Notes: generated from the letters alone by a model not told the origin. Counted from the first letter of the stretch, positions 23,301 through 34,994 are shown. The stretch: 64,000 nucleotides of DNA from Cladopsammia gracilis (GCA_022457155.1 JAJGOT010000275.1:596001-660000); one strand, 5' to 3'. Made by a program: numbers and translations.

Positions 23301-25898
23301 CACTGGGAGAAAACCTTGTATTTCATTAAAGTTTATATATCAGCTGTAATAACAAGCATTTAATGACTCGCCCCAAGGGAAACAGTGAGTCTTGTTTCCC
23401 TGAGTCCTTCAATGTTCCCTGGGGTCAACAAAAATTTATATTGTTGAGCTGAGAAAAAAATTGTGCTTGACATGGCTAGCACACAAATCTGCCGTGATTG
23501 CAAGGCGTACGACCTGATCACCAGCAAGTCAAAAGTTGAAGTTTTTGTTTCCCTAGGGAATTAGTGAGTTTTGTTTGCCCGGGAGAGTAAGACTGTTTTG
23601 ACCCATGGTATGCAACACATGAGTTGAGTTGGGAGGTATAACAAGTATTCTTTATCATCTAAACCTTACTTAAGTGGTTGTTGAGGTGCTTGAGAAGGGT
23701 GTTTTTGGGGTGTCCCGGGGGGTGGGGTGTTGATGTCACCATCCAATGCCTCCATGTTGACCTCTACCTGGTCAAGGTACTGCAAGATAAACAAAGATTT
23801 CAAATGTCAGTACTTATTAACTCATGAATATGAATATGCAAAGAATGTGGCTTATACACCAGGTTTTACAGTACATTGTAAATTTATTTGACCGCTACAT
23901 TTTTTTAAAATTTATTCATTTTTTGGACGAGTGAATTTCAGTTTCACACAACCAAATGGACAAGTGACAATGGACAAGTGGAAAGAAAAGAAAGTTTTTT
24001 GCCCTGTGGTCACATTAGGAAACTTGATGTGATGACAGATTTTTATCTTAAACAAAGACAAATTTGATCAAAATTTCCCTGGTGCGACCAGGCCCTTAGC
24101 ACCCTTTCACAAAAATATATTCAGTCTGTTGTAAATGTTGTTTCTTTTCCAAAACAATCCACATACACTTGTCAATTCGAACAATGCCACACATTGGAAA
24201 ATATTCAATTTGTGTACATGAATCATTCATTAAAATGTGAAATAAAACCTGACATACTATTGAAACAACTGTTCGTCAAGCGTGTAAAACCTGGAAAAAC
24301 AGTAGAGTACAACAAGTAGAACATGATTAAAACCTACCAGACATATTGGGTCTGTTTTGAGACGTGTCCAGTGAATCTGTAAATAAATCAAAATAATATA
24401 ACACACATGTACAGCAACCCAGTGGCAGCCACTAGCAACATAAATTTAAATTCAGGCTCCAAGCAACAACACTAGAAGTGAAAAAGGTGAATATCTGGCT
24501 CATCCTCCGTGTAAGAACCTGTGAAACTCATGAGTGACGTAAAACAAAGAAAACAAAAGGCATAAAACAATAGAGTCAACTGGGAATGCAATACTACAAA
24601 GGTAAAAAACAAAGGAAAAAGTCACAGGTTCTTACACCGAGGTAAACCCGAATATCTGGACTCAAATGGAATTATTAAAAAATTGATTTGTAAAATGCTG
24701 TCCACGGATTATCAAGATTTCCATATTAACAACAATTTGATTCATAAAAATTAAAAATTGTGACCCCTTTTAAATATAAGAAGCCCATACATGTAAACTT
24801 GCCATATGTCAATACATTTATTTCTTGCAACTTTCTTTTTTTTTTAGGCATCTGTATTTAATAGTTTTTCAATAATTGTTTTCCTTTTAACTTTAACGGT
24901 TCCCACAGAAACCTTTTGACAAGTCTGAAGAATATCCAATTAAGACTTATGTAAATCCCAATGTTTTCGAAAATAATAAATTCTAAACATGAGGGGTTTT
25001 TGAATTACCATTTCAAACACTTTTTGAACTTTATACCAAATATTTCTAAGTTAGGTAAAAACCTTGTTTAAATATATTTTAAATGAAATATTCAAAACCA
25101 CTCCGATATTCATTAAAACTCGTAATCAAATATATCCTACATGTAGTTGTCAAAATTTGTTTCACTTCATTTTGAATACACAATTTGTCTTATTTACAAC
25201 AAAGAAGCTAGACTACAGGAAAACACCAATTATTAGTCATTCATAAAGACAGTTGAAGCGCTTTCGCCACGAGAAAGGTCAGTTTTAACACAGAACTTAA
25301 AATTCACATCTTTTAAATCAAATTCACCCCGGCCAACAAATCTTCTTCCATCCAGTTACTTGCATGTAACATTATCAGGTCGCTGGGAGTATCGTATATA
25401 GCTAAGTGAAATATCTGTCGATCAATTCACCAAAATTGCTTTGTTCGCGGCTAATGGTTTCCGTATTCAAACGTTCACTGAGCGAGACGATCTTTCTACA
25501 CACAGTGAAGTGACCCTAAACGTTACTGTTAATAAATTAAACAATTCACTTATAGTAAGTTCTTGCCTTGGCCGAAATTCTGTTGCACACAGCTTTTGTG
25601 AGGCGAATCCATGGCGGTAATTCCAGAAGCTCTGAAAGTGTCGTCTCATCTAGCTCGAGATTGTGAAGCTCTCCCTCTCCCTTAAGAAACTTAACGCTAA
25701 TTTTGTTCGGAGAGAGATTCTTCGTGAATCTGAAAGAACAACAACAAATGCACAACATATTAACAACTGGTTCACGTGCATTGCGCCGTGTCGCCGCACC
25801 AAACAGTTCTTTCAAACATCGCCATCATATTGGACCAATATATCGCCACAGTACCTGGCGAGTTGCTTCACGATCTGGTTCTTGACCAAACCAGACAT
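9144..25898 (-). CDS. BLTP3: Bridge-like lipid transfer protein 3 (UHRF1BP1/SHIP164 family), complete gene
   Basis: Family members are rod-shaped chorein/VPS13-type lipid-transfer proteins at endosomal and vesicle contacts. Coding exons on the minus strand: 25898-25855, 25729-25567, 24376-24338, 23779-23670, 22061-21794, 18513-17857, 15320-14960, 14153-14047, 13386-13306, 12524-12195, 11324-9144. They join in frame to 1446 residues plus stop, about the family length. The start encodes MSGLVKNQIVKQLAR, matching the family N-terminus. Exons 1-3 give the chorein start (RFTKNLSPNKI, KGEGELHNLELDE). Later matches include RGEVLTFKEITW, DDILWVLTQSQLQAL, DYYPYHLAG and FTQYYYPG. About residues 800-1300 are Ser/Pro-rich linker, and the last 65 or so residues are a coiled coil (LQSLQEERDALLKTIERLQQ). 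All introns are GT-AG except intron 2. The vertebrate 3A/3B split cannot be applied here. Confidence 0.95.
11325..12194. other. BLTP3 intron with CGGATT-word tract
   Basis: The intron between exons 10 and 11 includes a G-rich run at 11465-11502 and a tract at 11510-11650 of degenerate CGGATT words, another quasi-periodic insert. No coding potential. Confidence 0.6.
12599..12660 (+). repeat. GGGGGA tandem repeat, G-quadruplex-prone
   Basis: About ten (GGGGGA)-type units are followed by GGTTAGGGTTAG in a BLTP3 intron. The two TTAGGG units are too few to call telomeric sequence. Confidence 0.8.
12960..13137 (+). mobile_element. Second Penelope-like 3' end with hammerhead-like core
   Basis: Similarity to 2560-2717 covers ACGTGTAACCAGTCAACCTT, CTGATGA (13066-13072), GCAGTCGAAACGTCGC (13086-13101) and GTGAGACAAAC (13126 on). 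Stem II is GGCT/AGTC with one wobble pair; stem I has decayed. Only the 3' end is present, in the BLTP3 intron between exons 9 and 10. Confidence 0.7.
15411..15660. mobile_element. Poly-G ended repeat carrying a LINE/SINE 3' tail
   Basis: CCCGG(G)n then AACTCCCATATAAAAATGAC begins the element. 15507-15552 (ATATACAATACTTTATTTTT and flank) interrupts it and recurs at 27692-27737, so it is a nested retroposon tail (minus strand, ending near AATAAAGTATTG). Confidence 0.55.
16735..17605. mobile_element. Old copy of the 22585 repeat, split by another TIR element
   Basis: Flanks match 22650-23010 (ATTACGAGCACAGTTACC; GTTGTAATTGGACACCCATG). The interruption 17096-17500 has inverted ends GAAGGGCTCCC/GGGAGCCCTTC and an AATTATT duplication on both sides. 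Lies in the BLTP3 intron between exons 6 and 7. Confidence 0.68.
17096..17500. mobile_element. GAAGGGCTCCC TIR element (405 bp)
   Basis: The 11-bp TIR and AATTATT target duplication are clear. A larger relative with GAAGGGCT ends is at 57250-59580. Confidence 0.75.
17857..18513 (-). CDS. BLTP3: BLTP3 exon 6 (core bridge segment)
   Basis: The exon has 657 nt, phase 0 to 0, residues 209-427. It contains RLELLLDDILWVLTQSQL, a Gln-rich spacer, HDVRETCYHLRTGSIDLHLC and LSVDYYPYHLAG, all conserved landmarks of the family. Acceptor TTCCAG, donor GTAAGT. Confidence 0.93.
18772..19259. repeat. Tandem duplication with a TIR insertion in one copy
   Basis: Two copies of about 140 bp (18785-18918 and 19123-19259; shared GCACAAGTAACTC and ATACAATGT words) sit in tandem. 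Copy two is split by 18934-19121, whose ends TTCCAGAAAATATCCATAC and GTATGGATTTTTTCTGGAA are inverted. The duplication therefore came first. Confidence 0.7.
19689..21266. mobile_element. Nonautonomous TIR element, GGGTTATTCCAGAAAAAATCC ends
   Basis: The left end GGGTTATTCCAGAAAAAATC and right end GGATTTTTTCTGGAATAACC are inverted, with CCGACGGATGGC/GCCATCCGTCGG continuing the TIR. The C-rich subterminal blocks CCCCCTCCCGCCTGGATTTC occur at both ends but in the same orientation. No transposase was recognised in the 1.6 kb. The small insert at 18934-19121 is a relative. Confidence 0.75.
21314..21455. mobile_element. CAAACACTC foldback MITE, copy 1
   Basis: It contains GGATATCCTGATGAAACACT and ACAGGTATCCAAACACCTTA in partial inverted order. 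A second copy at 41746-41888 shares about the whole length. TA flanks the ends. Confidence 0.68.
22172..22512. mobile_element. Foldback element with hammerhead-like stems in both TIRs
   Basis: TIRs of about 55 bp: AATTAATGATAAAAAGTCGC at the left and GTGACTTTTTATCATTAATT at the right. Each arm carries GACCTC/GAGGTC stems next to GAAACATCG (right, plus strand, GAAAC at 22481-22485) or its diverged mirror (left, minus strand). The cores are too decayed to be active. Confidence 0.6.
22585..23010. repeat. Dispersed repeat with long perfect hairpin
   Basis: 22875-22900 and 22909-22935 form a 26-bp inverted repeat with a short A-rich loop (GTGTCCAATTACAGCTATCC and complement). A further inverted pair GTACAATTCAGGGGTAATC-like lies at 22590-22692. 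The copy at 16735-17605 lacks one hairpin arm. Confidence 0.65.
23355..23590. repeat. Diverged TTTCCCNAGGGA foldback fragment
   Basis: GGGAAACAGTGAGTCTTGTT and TTAGTGAGTTTTGTTTGCCC words match the 6660-6795 family, but the arms are diverged and separated. Confidence 0.4.
23780..25566. other. BLTP3 introns 2 and 3, no further gene
   Basis: AT-rich sequence flanks the small exon 24376-24338. 24490-24640 has CCGTGTAAGAACCTGTGA with a later complement TCACAGGTTCTTACACCG, a diverged inverted pair. Nothing else was recognised. Confidence 0.5.
25567..25729 (-). CDS. BLTP3: BLTP3 exon 2 with a GC-AG intron donor
   Basis: It encodes the rest of the chorein start, ending at VCNRISAK. The sequence after AAG is GCAAGA, not GT, and no GT donor near it keeps frame with exon 3 (IHWTRLKTDPICL), which continues the family alignment at once. 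A GC-AG intron is therefore the simplest reading. Confidence 0.8.
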
Positions 25899-26080
25899 TA
25901 TGTTGCAAAATAAAACTTAAAACCGGCGTTCATTTCCCCCCATCCTTCCATCTCCAGCTTCGTCATGTTGTTGTTCTAAAATGAAGGCCGCGCTTGCGCA
26001 ACACATTCCTGAACTGGATGATGACGTAACTGTGTGCCACCCGAGAGATGCCAGGGTGGGGTAGGTACTGCGTCACCAGC
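25899..26080 (-). promoter_or_regulatory. Probable BLTP3 5' UTR and promoter region
   Basis: This sequence lies directly upstream of the ATG and is more GC-rich than the surroundings. TGACGTAA at 26022-26029 resembles a CRE/ATF half-site. No TATA box is obvious. Inferred from position only. Confidence 0.35.
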
Positions 26081-26970
26081 CAGAAATTAGTACCTGTTCT
26101 CATAACACTTTCAACATCTCATTGGATTACAGCAATAGTGAATCGACAACGGTACCCGAGGTCTTGAAATGGAACACAAACAAATTTCCTACAGTTATTT
26201 GATCATCAAAATAAAGCCATCCTTCTTGGCACTCAAAACGCGTAAATATACCCATCCTATTTTTTAAGGTAACTATGCGATTCAACAGGGTTAACTTCCG
26301 AGGGCACTTAGATGAGGCCCCGTTGACTACTTATCTCACAATTTCAACAGGCGTAAAAACATTTCAAATGAAGCAATGAAACTGCGTGATTTAATCGAGT
26401 CAACAAACAATTTTCCGCCTCTCCGCTTTTAATTTTTCATCTCAGCACGATCTTTCGAGAAATTAAATTTATATTGGTTAGGCTAACAATAAACGGATGA
26501 AAAATCGCTTTACTGCAAGGCTTGCTCAACTGACCACTTAACAAATAATAGGTCTACACTCTGACAGGAGCCTATCAATATTGATGGGCTCCTGACTCTG
26601 AATATGATCGACTTCCGTTCAGGTTGACGAAACATCAGTTGGTCACCAGAAATATATTTTTAAGGACCGCTATCACGTACCTATGGGCTCGATTTCCGCT
26701 GCTAACTCGGCTCCAGTTTTCCTCCCCAATAAGACGGGGATGAGCGCGGCCCCATCGCCCGTAACCTGTACTAACAAATTGGAGTTTCCACTGAAGCAGT
26801 CATAACTGATTCATATTTTGTTATCTTTATTTTTTATCAGTTTTGCTCGTAGTGCTGTACCTTACTTTTAAAGAGGCAATGTCATCATATTAGCATCATT
26901 TTAAAAAAAAACATATTTTTCTGATTGGAAATGTAAAAGTAATGCTTCAGACAGTTTAATGAAATTGAGA
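26081..26970. other. Intergenic, no gene seen
   Basis: A short hairpin CAGGAGCC...GGCTCCTG is at about 26567-26597, followed by GACGAAACATCAG at 26627-26639, reminiscent of the hammerhead 3' core. No coding sequence was recognised. Confidence 0.5.
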
Positions 26971-26974
26971 AAAT

Positions 26975-27575
26975 TATTAATAAAGTATTATTATTATTAA
27001 TAATAAAGTATTATTATTATTAATAAAGTATTATTATTGGGAAAGGAGTGTCAGCGGTTTTTAAAGCATCTCGCAGACAAGATAGCTCAGAAAGATACTG
27101 AGCCTTATCATATTGTAATCACTTGGCTCAGGACACAGTGTTCGTTTGAACTCTTAAGATCGGTACATGCATGCGTTAGAGGTTCGCGAACGCCGTTTCG
27201 TAGCAAGATAGAGCAATCCTTAGACTGTAAAATAAATGTAGCTAGTGCGGATAATTTTATTTGAAATACACGGTTTATATGCTTTTATACTCAGGGCGTT
27301 TTATGGACACTGGTTTAGCCGTCATTAGCATAATTCGATTGTATAATTTTAATATATTTGTAATTTTATAGAATTTTGAATTTTTATTATCAATTATTTG
27401 TATTTTCATTTTTTGTAACTAAGACATTTTTTAAATTGTGAATAAAGTTATTATTATTATAAAGTATTATTATTATCAATAAAGTATTATTATTATTATT
27501 ATTAATAAAGTAGTATTATTATTAATAAAGTATTATTATTATCAATAAAATATTATTATTATTATCAGTTTTGTT
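26975..27575 (+). mobile_element. Retroelement 3' fragment between TTA microsatellites
   Basis: The open frame 27037-27264 ends a protein with LLRSVHACVRGSR and ITWLRTQCSFE, which resembles C-termini I associate with cnidarian retroelement ORFs; I cannot name the clade. AATAAAGTTATTATTATTAT at 27440 and repeated TAATAAAGTATTATT units on both sides suggest an element with a TTA tail inserted into an older copy of that tail. Confidence 0.45.
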
Positions 27576-27691
27576 AACAATTACTATAGTAGTGCACTGA
27601 AGCTGTAAGTAAAAGCCTTCGGTTGCGGATGGCCGGGATAGAAATGGATTGCGCCAGTAATTAAGATCGACACACCAGGACCCGTTACATG

Positions 27692-28300
27692 ATACAATAT
27701 ACAATAATACTTTATTTTTCACATTTCCATGACATTTTTGTAACAAGAAAATATATATCTAGCTAAACTAAAATTACTAAAACAATAGGACGAATAACTA
27801 AATATAAATAACATTTGAGGAAATGCCTAGCGTCTAAGTTAACCATACAGTTTTCTAGTTAGACACTAGTCTTGTAAAGTATCAATTCACATGTAGACAT
27901 CTATTACAAACACATAAACACACACACACACTGCACACAAATAGCAGAAATAGCAAAAAAAATAGCGAAAATTAGAAGACGACTGGGGTTGGACATTATA
28001 TGTTCAAAAACGTAGACTTTGGCCATGGTTCACAAACGTAGACTTTTAATTAACAATGTCCGACCAGTAAAACAAGATGGACGACTCACTCAGTCGAATA
28101 CCACCCACGCCCGCGCCTAAACCTTATATAAGTAAACGCTGAAAGAACGCGCCTAATCCTTACACAGGTAAACGCTGACCGACAAGCAAACGGCTTACAA
28201 TATAAAACAGACCTACTGGCGACTTGAAAAAAAAATTGCCAATGTTCCAAGTTCTTCCCTTGCCATTCTGGAAGAATCGCTTAAATGGGCTCCTGCTTAA
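27692..28300 (-). repeat. Retroposon 3' tail and noncoding flank
   Basis: 27692-27737 matches 15507-15552. A CA microsatellite is at 27920-27935. The remainder has no recognised coding content. Confidence 0.4.
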
Positions 28301-30395
28301 ATCTAATTATGGTTTGTTCTCACTTCGAGGAACCACTTGGTGTTTTCGTCTTGGTGCATTTGTATAAGAGAAAAGGTGCTTGGTCAAATGTTTAGTTGAG
28401 TTTTGACCAAAAAGAGCAATATCCCCATGGCAACCCTCCAACCTCTTTCCCAGGGTCCTCTCTCTTCAGCTAAGTCAAGACCCTGGGAACGAGATTGATC
28501 TCTCCCTGTTTTGGATTAAGTTACTTGGTACAGTTATTACTTGATACAGGATACAGGGTTAAGTTACTTGATACACACGCCGAAAAAACGTACTTGGCCG
28601 ACCACAAATTGTCAAAAAAAATGCGCGAAGTGACAATTACAATTACGCAGACGAAGACCGAATCGACTTGAAACCTCAGTTTAGCAGTACTTTTGCATGG
28701 TACCGTTTTTAAATATTTTACAAAATGAAATTTTGGGATTTTTCTTGAATTTTTATTTTTGGCACTCTTAGCAAAGGGTTAATTCTAACGATTTACGATT
28801 TACAGCAAGTTTCAGTGTAAATTGCGAAATGTAAGTAATAGTGCAAATAAAAATGATGTTAATTAGTCCAACTTTAATAGGCAAGGAGATAATCATTAGC
28901 AGCTGCCTTAAAATTACAGTTAACTTACAGTTTCCCTTTTAGATTCAAGAGGGTCGGCGTTGTCTGTATTTCGGTAGGTTTAGTTCAAGCTCCACTTATC
29001 AACGCAAACTTGTCTGTTTGTTTTATTTCTTTTATTCATGATTACCCGCATTTCGGGCGCCACACAACACCGCACAGCTCGAGCTGATATCGATTTTGTA
29101 ACGCAACATTATGAATTTCTGTGGGTCTTATGTATGTCACGCTTAAAACGTCGATAAGAATGCTGACTATAATTTGCAAGTTACCTAAAATTCGATTTTT
29201 CCAGTCCCGGAATTCGATTATTTCCTTGAAGTTCCATATATTAAAGTAAATTAAACATTTACGCACTGAAAGCTACCAAAATCATTGTGAGACCATTGAC
29301 TGGAATTCGTCCATGACTACGGAAGTTGTATTTTTCGAAGTAATAAATTCTCTTTAATAAAATGTGTCAATATATCCACTCCGATATGTATATATATAAA
29401 TTTCTGTACAGACACAACACTTCAATAAGCGAAAGTTCTCTTACCTGAATAAAGTATGTAGAACCTGTAGTTTCTTTGCTATATTTATGTTCATCATATC
29501 GCCGACAGCTTCGAACTATACTTACGCCATTGTCGAAGAGAACTATATTCACCCCCAAGTTGAAATGTCGAAGACAATACTAATTCGCTTAACCTCTCCA
29601 GCGCGTATAATATTTCGTCAATCATCTATTTTTTCAATCATTGCCAAATAAATAATAAATGTGCACTTTTCATATATCCCAGAGATTATATCTCCGTAAT
29701 ATTATTAGCTACTAGTATCTCTTGTTTAAACGAATGGATGAGTCATCGTTGAAAGGTTATAAATGTTTGATGTTTTTTGTCCAATATAACCAAACTAAAA
29801 CCGCATTATTGTATTCGTAAATATTTCACAACGATATACAAAGAATGACAAAAATAATTACAGATAGAAAAGGTCCACAATATATTTTTTATTCGCTCAA
29901 AGGTGTTTCCTTTTTAATTTCGGTTCTTTTAATAAAAAGGATGTATTAAAAGAATGCAGACGGTATGTTCGTGAATAATACATGAACGAAGGAAAATTTT
30001 ACTTTTGTTTTATTGTTTCGTGTTAAAAATCTCTTTACGTTGTACACAGGTGCCAACCACAAGTTTTTCGTCGCTCACGTAGTTTTCTCACATCCAGTCA
30101 TTCGACGAAATAAAAATTTCTTAACTAATTTCAGATGATTATTTCAAATCTACAATTCAGTCTACTTTTCTTTCCGCGGTTATTGGACAGTACCAGCATT
30201 CTTTTTAGAATTATATTTTGGGCCATCTGAACATGGGAATTGTACATCACGCTTGCTTTATCTTGCAACTTGATCTCCGATCACGATCTGTAGAGAACGG
30301 GAAAACTCTGGCTAATCTCGACCTCGTTCCGAGTGAACGGAAGCGCGTTGTCCGATCTTGAAAAGAGCCTGGAGACGAAATCGCACTCGTGCTGT
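28301..30395. other. Intergenic AT-rich, one MITE fragment
   Basis: 28670-28782 is a fragment of the ACCCTTTCACT family (TTTTACAAAATGAAATTT, GGCACTCTTAGCAAAGGG). The rest shows no gene or clear repeat. Confidence 0.5.
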
Positions 30396-30889
30396 AAAGG
30401 CCGGTGTCACAGTGATATGTGTATCCCCGCGATATGTGTACCCCCGTACACATATCACTAGTGATATATGTATCCCCAGTGGGGATACACATATCACTGA
30501 TTTCTGTTTAAAAATTTTAATTTTAGCGGTGTGAAACAAAAATGTTTCTCAAAATAATCATTGTTAATAAAGTTATTAGATTGATTTATAACGCGATCTT
30601 GCTTCAAAATGCTGGGTGATTTAGATATACATTCAAGTCATGAACGGTCAAACAAGAAGCGAGGGTGCAAACTTGTTTGTATACACGGTTAGAATGGGGG
30701 CATCGTACAACTTGAGTAGAGCTGTGTGATGATCGTGCGAGAACATTGAGTACCTCCCGAAAAGAGTACAGACGACGTATGAATGATTCGATGTGCATGT
30801 GCAATATCCTTCAAGTCCCAAAGCAATATTACAATTCAAAGCACGCTCACCGACTCTCACCGTTTATTCACGTGTAATAATCCAGTTGG

Positions 30890-32990
30890 AGGTACAGTGA
30901 TATATGTACGGGTATAGACATATCACTAGTGATATGTGCATCCCCTTCCCGAATTTTGCTGCCGTGTTTGTGTATCTCTTACCCTCTGCGGCGAACTATT
31001 TAGTGAAGTGAAGTTGACACAATGATACGTATTTCTCCGTGATATGCGTTTCCCTGCATTCATATCACTAGTGATATGCGTATCCCAGGTGGGGGGTACA
31101 CATATCACTAGTGATATGTGTACCCCCCTTCAGAATATGGCTGCCGTGTTTTGTGTATCCCCATCCCTTTGCAGCGAACCACCTAGTGAAGTGACGTTGT
31201 CACAGTAAATTGTGTATCTTTGTGATATGCGTACTCCCCATACACATATAATCATATAATCATTATATGTGTATTCCCGGTGGGGATACACATATCACTA
31301 GTAATATGTTTACCCCCTTTCAGAATATGGCTGCCGTGTTTTGTGTATCCCCATCCCTTTGCAGCGAACTATCTAGTGAAGTGACGTTGTCATAATAAAT
31401 TTTGTATCTCTGTGATATGTGTACCCCCCCCCCCCCCGTACATATATAATCAGTATTATGTGTATTCCCGGTGGGGATACACATATCATTAGTGATATGT
31501 GTACCCCCTTTCAGAATATGGCTGCCGTGTATTGTGTATCCCCAACCCTTTGCAGGGAACTACCTAGTGAAGCGACGTTGTCACAATACATTGTGTATCT
31601 CCGAGATATTTGTGCCCCTTGTACACATATCATTAGTAATATGTCTATTAACGATGGGGATACACGTATCACTAGTGATATGTGTACTCCCTTTCAGAAT
31701 ATGGCTGCCGTGTTTTGTGTATCCCCATCCCTTTGCAGCGAACCACCTAAAGAAGTGACGTCACAATAAATTGTGTATCTTTGTGATATGCGTACTCCCC
31801 ATACACATATAATCATTTATATCACTAGTGATATGTGTATCACCTTACACATATCACTAGTGATATGTGCATCCCCTTCCTGAATTTGGCTGCAGTGTTT
31901 TGTGTATTCCTTTCCCTCTGCAGCGAACTATTTTGTGAAGTGAAGTTGCCACGATGATATGTGTATCTCCGTGATATGCGTATCCCAGGTGGGGGATATG
32001 TGTATCCCCTTCCTGAATATGGCTGCCGTGTATTGTGTATCCGCATCTCTCTGCAGCGACCTACCTAGTGAAGTGACGTTGTCACAATAATTTGTGTATC
32101 CCCCGTACACATATCACTAGTACTATGTGTACTCCCGGTGGGGATACACATATCACTAGTGATATGTGTACCCCCTTCCAATATATGCCGTGTTTTCTGT
32201 ATCCCCATCTCTCTGCAGCGAACTACCTAGTGAAGTGACGTTGTCACAATAATTTGTGTATCCCCCGTGATATGTGTATCCCCGTACACATATCACTAGT
32301 AATATGTGTATTCCCGGTGGGGATACACATCACTAGTGATATGTGTACCCCTTTTCAGAATATGCCGTGTTTTGTGTATCCCCATCGATCCCTTTGCAGC
32401 GAATTACCTAGTGAAGTGAAGTTGCCACAATGATATGTGTATCTCCGTGATATGTGTACCCCCGTACACATATCACTAGTGATACTAGTGATATGTGTAC
32501 GGGGATACACATATCACTAGTGATATGTGTATCCCAACCGGGGACACGCACATTACTAGTGATAGACATATCACGGAAATACACATATTCCGGGTGGGGA
32601 TACACATATCACTAGTGATATGTGTATCCCCTTCCAGAATATGGCTGCCGTGTTCGTGTATCAACATCACTTTGCAGCAAACTACGTAGTAAAGTGAAGT
32701 TGTCACAACAAACTGTGTATCGCCTTGATATGTGTACCCCCCGTACACATATCATTAGTGATATGTATATTCCGGGTGGGGATACACATATCAATAGTGA
32801 TATGTGTATCCCCTTACTTGATATGTGTATTCCCTAACTATGGATATGGCTGCTGTGTTTTGTGTATCCCCTCTGCGGCGAATTATCCGATGACGCGAAG
32901 TTGCCGCAATGATATGTGTATCTCCGTGATATGTGTACCCCCGTACACATATCACTAGTGATCTGTGTACGGGGATACACATATCACTGG
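30890..32990. repeat. About eleven tandem 135-280 bp satellite units
   Basis: Each unit contains GGCTGCCGTGTTTTGTGTAT, TTTGCAGCGAACTACCTAGT, GTGAAGTGACGTTGTCACAA and the ATATCACTAGTGATAT palindrome. GCTGCCGTG-type anchors occur near 30958, 31140, 31329, 31520, 31703, 31891, 32025, 32188, 32364, 32643 and 32848. Confidence 0.82.
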
Positions 32991-33032
32991 TGATGTGTGT
33001 ATCCCAACCGGGGTTACGCATTTTAGTGATAT

Positions 33033-33990
33033 GTGTACGGGGATTGTATACACATATCACGGAGATACAGATATTATTGTGACAATGTCACTTCACTAGA
33101 TAGCTCGCTGAAAGAGGGTACAAAGGGAAAGAGGGTACACGTATCACTAGTGATATACGTATCTCCACCGGTAATACACATATTATTAGTGATATGTGTA
33201 CGGGGGATACACATATCACGGGGATACACATATTATTGTGACAACGTCACTTCATTAAATAGATAGCAGGCTGTATAGAGGGAGAGGGATACACGAATCA
33301 CGGCAGTGGGGATACATATATCACTAGTGATATGCGTATCCCAGGTGGGGATACACATATCAGTAGTGATATGCGTATCCCAGGTGGGGATACACATATC
33401 ACTAGTGATATGGGTATCCCAGGTGGGGATACATATATCACTAGTGATATGTGTATCCCAGGTGGGGATACGCATATCACTAGTGATATATGTATCCCCA
33501 CCTGGGATACACATATCACTAGTGATATATGTATCCCCACCTGGGATACACATACCACTAGTGATATGTGTATCCCTACCTGGGATACGCATATAACTAG
33601 TGATATATGTATCTCCACCTGGGATACACATATCACTAGTGATAAATGTATCCCCACCTCGGATACAAATATCACTAGTGGTATGTGTATCCCCTCATGG
33701 GATACGCATATCACTGGTGGTATGTGTATTCCCACCTGGGATACGCATATCACTAGTGATATGTGTATCCCCACCTGGGATACACATATCACTACTGGTA
33801 TGTGTATCCCCACCTGGGATACGCATATCACTACTGATATGTGTATCCCCACCTGGGATACACATATCACTAGTGGTATGTGTATCCCCACTGCCGTGAT
33901 TCGTGTATCCCTCTCCCTCTAGCTATCTATTTAATGAAGTGACATTGTCACAATAATATCTGTATCTCCGTGATATGTGTATATAATCCC
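33033..33990. repeat. Palindrome of about 950 bp with a 39-bp minisatellite core
   Basis: Outer arms ACACGAATCACGGCAGTGGG (33291-33310) and CCCACTGCCGTGATTCGTGT (33888-33907) are exact inverses, as are the flanking GTGACAATGTCACTTCA-type arms. The core repeats GATATGCGTATCCCAGGTGG plus a palindrome every 39 bp, and polarity flips near 33480. Confidence 0.82.
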
Positions 33991-34035
33991 AGTACACATA
34001 TCACTAATATGCGTATCCCTGGTTGGGATACACAT

Positions 34036-34574
34036 AACAACAACAATTAGCTTTATTTGCATGACTATAAATCCTTACAGTATTGCAAAGCATTACAACA
34101 TAACAAAATAAAATTACAATAGTATAACAAAGAAAGGCAAAGTACAATTAAGATACATCAGTCTGGATTGATAATTTGATTATTGCGGAAATCTAAGCAT
34201 GAAAGAATGAATTTCAATAATTGAATATTTACAAAATAATTACGAGAGTTCATTAATTCATTGGTTACTTCTGAAGGAGATAACTGTTTTATATTTGGTA
34301 GGTGATACCCTATTTTCCTATAAAATCCGTCCCTAAGAATTGAGTATTTAGGACAATGAAAAAGGAAGTGAATTTCATCTTCAATTTCATTACCTCCACA
34401 GGTCTCCACAAGTAGGGCACAATCTATCATCTCTTGTGATTTGTTCATATCTACCAATCTCAATCATTAATTTATGATTACTTACACGGAATTTCACTAA
34501 TTGTTTTCTGTCATTTGATTTCCTTGTATATAAGGTCTAAGTAATGAGAAGGCATATATTCGTTCTTAAAGATA
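34036..34574 (-). mobile_element. 5'-truncated LINE 3' end inside the satellite
   Basis: On the minus strand it encodes FRVSNHKLMIEIGRY and CPTCG, then after a local TGTGGAG duplication and frameshift DEIHFLFHCPKYSILRD, as in C-termini of non-LTR reverse transcriptases. The tail is (TTG)n. ACACATA flanks both sides, a 7-bp target duplication taken from the satellite palindrome. Confidence 0.85.
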
Positions 34575-34994
34575 TTATAGACACATATCACCAGTGATAT
34601 GTGTATCCCCGTACACAGATCACTAGTGATATGTGTACGGGGGTACACATATCACGGAGATACACATATCATTGCGCAACTTCGGATAATTCGCCGGAGA
34701 GGGGATACACAAAACACGGCAGCCATATTCAGCATAGTTAGGGAATACACATATCAAGTAAGGGGATACACATATCACTAATGATATGTGTACGGGGGAT
34801 ACACATATCAAGGCGATACACAGTTTGTTGTGACAACTTCACTTTACTAGGTAGTTTGCTACAAAGGGATGGGGATACAAAAACACGGCAGTCATATTCT
34901 GGAAGGGGATACACATATCGCTAGTGATATGTGTATCCCCATCGTTAATAGACATATTACTAGTGATATGTGTACGGGGGGCACAAGTATCACG

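Noticed and set aside
33233..33922. Long open frames on both strands reading MCIPTWDTHITSD-like repeats
   Set aside because: They are translations of a 39-bp palindromic satellite (a multiple of three), open on both strands, with no start context or homology.
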